Shown piece by piece: positions 62,144-64,000 of a stretch of 64,000 nucleotides of DNA; within the stretch, counting starts at the first letter, position 1; each line of letters opens with the position of its first letter. Below the pieces are notes generated by a model, which saw nothing but the letters and a program-made list of their open reading frames with translations, was not told the origin of the DNA and searched no databases. Both the position numbers and the translations under genes were made by a program. Origin of the DNA: Arcobacter_B sp049472135 (GTDB lineage: Bacteria > Campylobacterota > Campylobacteria > Campylobacterales > Arcobacteraceae); the NCBI RefSeq assembly GCF_049472135.1, contig NZ_JBMOVV010000006.1:124001-188000 (forward strand), read 5' to 3'.

Positions 62144-62881
62144 TTGACTAAACCAGTAGGTTATTCGAAAATAAATGATATAAATGTACTAATTGTAGAA
62201 GATGAAATAGTTTTAGCTATGGCTATTCAGTTAAGTCTAAATCAAATGGGATTTAATGTAAGTGGTATAGAATGTACTCCTTCAAAAGCTATTCTTCATG
62301 CACAAAACAATTTTCCTGATATTATTCTTATGGATATAAATCTAAATAGTACGCAAACAGGAATCGATGCTGCAAATATAATTTGGAAAAAGTTCAAAAT
62401 ACCAATAGTTTTTTTAACATCTTATACTAATGATAAAACTATAAATAAAGCATTAGAGTGTGAACCTTATGGATATTTAATAAAACCTTGTAGAGATGAA
62501 GAACTTAAAGCCACAATAAATACAGCGATACATAAACATAGATACTTTTTTAAAAGAAAAATTGATTTAGAAGAGAAAAAAACAGACTTCTTACAATTAG
62601 AAAAGAATATAAAGTTTGATAAAACAAGTTCTTCTTTATATATTGATGAAAAGTTAATAAAACTTACAAAAAATGAAAAAAAGCTTTTTGATCTATTAGC
62701 AACTTCTACAAATCACACTGCAAGTTTTGAAAATATTTTTGCATATATTTGGAGAGAAGATATTTATGATTTAGGAAAACTTCGAACTTTAATATATAGA
62801 TTAAAAATTAAAACAAAAGTTAACCTTTTTGAAAATATTTTTGAACAAGGTTATAAATTGAGAGTTTTGAATTTTGAGTAG
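62144..62881 (+). CDS. Response regulator (receiver plus winged helix), divergent from TonB receptor
   Basis: The 245-residue protein has a receiver domain with E19, D20 and E21, phosphoacceptor D64 (IILMDINLNS), T92 and K114 (LIKPCR). A winged-helix DNA-binding domain follows (FDLLATSTNHTASFENIFAYIW ... EQGYKLRVL). The start is TTG at 62144 with AAAGG 7 bases upstream; no nearby ATG in frame fits. The kinase gene overlaps its end by about 8 bases. It is probably the regulator of iron-related functions, based only on its place next to the Fur sites and receptor. Confidence 0.9.
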   Translation: MTKPVGYSKINDINVLIVEDEIVLAMAIQLSLNQMGFNVSGIECTPSKAILHAQNNFPDIILMDINLNSTQTGIDAANIIWKKFKIPIVFLTSYTNDKTINKALECEPYGYLIKPCRDEELKATINTAIHKHRYFFKRKIDLEEKKTDFLQLEKNIKFDKTSSSLYIDEKLIKLTKNEKKLFDLLATSTNHTASFENIFAYIWREDIYDLGKLRTLIYRLKIKTKVNLFENIFEQGYKLRVLNFE

Positions 62882-64000
62882 ATTGTTAAATATAAAACAG
62901 TATTCATTAAATGCTAAAGTAACTCTATCCTTATTTGCTTTAGCACTATTTTTATTAACTATTCTTTTTTTAATAATTGTTCCAAAAACAGAAGAAGAAC
63001 AATACAATAGACTTTTAAATGAAATAGAACAAGTATTAAATATCACTCAAGAACAAATAAAAGTTGCAGGTAAAGCAATAAGAATGCAGTCAAAACTTGA
63101 GATTGAGCTAAATCAAAAAAAAATAGAACTTGAACTTTTAAATCTAAAGAAAAATTTTGAACTAAACAATCTAATAAAACAGATTCAAAAGAATGAAACT
63201 CTTAAGAATAGTAATTTTGCAATTAAAACAAAAGATAATTTATATATTAGTTCAAATAAAGAGATTTATGATGATTATAATTTAAAAGAGTTAGATAAAT
63301 GGGAAATTCATAAACTAAAAAACTTAAGTAAAGACTATGTCTATTATCAAAAGTATTTTTTTTATACAACTAAACTAAATGAAAATACTACAATAACTAT
63401 ATTCTTAAATAAAGCAAACTTAAATCAAAACCATAATAGTTTTGAAAAAAGCATTAAAACTAATATACAAAAATCTTTTAAAACAACCCAAGAACTACAC
63501 AAAGGAAAAACCTATCTTATTTGGTTAAACTCAAAAATCAAAAATGATAATTCAAAACCTCTTTATACAGAAGATACTAATGAGAGAAAAAAAAGATATA
63601 CCTTGAGTAATATGTCAAATGTAAAAAACATCTATACAGGAAACTTAACAGCAAAACAGCTTTATAGTGCAAAAAACAATGCACCTATTTCTCATATGTT
63701 AAATAACAAAGAAGCATTAACTTGGGTGAGAAAACTATCATTAAATAAAGATGAAAGATATATTTTTTTATTAATAAAAACTTTTTATAAAGAAGATTTA
63801 TTAAAACAAGTTGACTCTGCTTTTTTCAAAATATTTCCAGCAGCATTAACTGCTTTTATATTGGTTTTACTAATAGGTTTTTTCTTATTTAGAAGATTGT
63901 TTAAAAGTATTAATACCTTAACTTATACAGCTAGACAAATCAATAATGGAAATAAATCTGTAAGAAGTTTCGTAAAAGGAAATGACGATATAGGAACACT
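62874..64000 (+). CDS. Sensor histidine kinase, N-terminal part (continues past the window)
   Basis: The frame is open to the window edge. It begins at TTG 62874 (or TTG 62883), with a membrane helix (VTLSLFALALFLLTILFLII), a periplasmic sensor domain with a coiled-coil start, a second helix (ALTAFILVLLIGFFLF) and the start of a HAMP domain (INTLTYTARQINNGNKSVRS). The kinase core lies outside the window. Overlap with the response regulator gene makes them a pair. The sensor domain is not recognised as a known family. Confidence 0.8.
   Translation, partial: MSRLLNIKQYSLNAKVTLSLFALALFLLTILFLIIVPKTEEEQYNRLLNEIEQVLNITQEQIKVAGKAIRMQSKLEIELNQKKIELELLNLKKNFELNNLIKQIQKNETLKNSNFAIKTKDNLYISSNKEIYDDYNLKELDKWEIHKLKNLSKDYVYYQKYFFYTTKLNENTTITIFLNKANLNQNHNSFEKSIKTNIQKSFKTTQELHKGKTYLIWLNSKIKNDNSKPLYTEDTNERKKRYTLSNMSNVKNIYTGNLTAKQLYSAKNNAPISHMLNNKEALTWVRKLSLNKDERYIFLLIKTFYKEDLLKQVDSAFFKIFPAALTAFILVLLIGFFLFRRLFKSINTLTYTARQINNGNKSVRSFVKGNDDIGT

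Noticed and set aside
1..64000. CRISPR arrays, rRNA operons and insertion sequences
   Set aside because: Looked for by eye across both strands; no regularly spaced repeats, rRNA sequence or transposase gene was recognised.

Overview
The window is AT-rich chromosomal DNA from a Campylobacterota bacterium, most likely a member of the Arcobacteraceae. The assignment rests on gene content: a CcoS/CcoI pair, a short cytochrome c553, CZB-type chemoreceptors, a lon-bamD-proC neighbourhood like that of Campylobacter, many c-di-GMP and PAS proteins, and frequent non-ATG starts. I see no rRNA, no complete tRNA and no CRISPR array. Species and genus are inference.

Layout. 1-1420 is the right edge of what looks like an integrated island. 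It holds the 3' part of a large STAND-NTPase-like, probably defence-related gene, and ends in a 23-bp piece identical in form to a tRNA 3' end (putative att site). 1432-9934 carries a response regulator, an isochorismatase-like hydrolase, an MscS channel and a signalling group (CZB chemoreceptor, Aer-type PAS protein, receiver-PAS-EAL protein). 10005-17357 has two small unknown proteins, a Y-family polymerase, a tiny zinc-ribbon membrane protein that seems to start at ATA, a solute-binding protein, a rhomboid protease, Lon and BamD. 17450-24077 holds ProC, three pseudopilin-like genes, RdgB, an MFS transporter and a LapG/LapD pair for c-di-GMP control of a surface adhesin. 24145-38264 has an RND transporter, a histidine kinase, a lipoprotein, ValRS, a UvrD-like helicase, MsrPQ, Tpx and CvfB. 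38440-48320 has a large diguanylate cyclase, ZnuBC, and a tight operon: Opp-type ATPase, HemH, the three AmmeMemoRadiSam proteins and an ElyC-like protein. 48490-57259 has cytochrome c553, CcoS/CcoI, a receiver-GGDEF-EAL protein, Gmk, an unknown acidic protein, a LolD-like ATPase, EF-Ts and S2.

Accessory DNA interrupts the core at 57600-59220. A 477-residue protein with a HEPN-like R-X6-H motif lies between two 60-bp direct repeats (50 of 60 positions identical), each with internal dyad symmetry, directly upstream of rpsB. This is the best candidate for an undescribed mobile or defence cassette in the window. The right end (59380-64000) is an iron-related divergent unit: a TonB-dependent receptor and PepSY membrane protein on one side, a two-component system on the other, with two Fur-box-like 7-1-7 palindromes between them.

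Functionally, most of the window is housekeeping and envelope or redox maintenance (MsrPQ, Tpx, Lon, BamD, LolD, Ccb3 assembly) mixed with an unusually dense signalling layer: two receiver-EAL proteins, one GGDEF protein with an intact inhibitory site, one degenerate LapD receptor, two histidine kinases, a chemoreceptor and three classical response regulators or partners.
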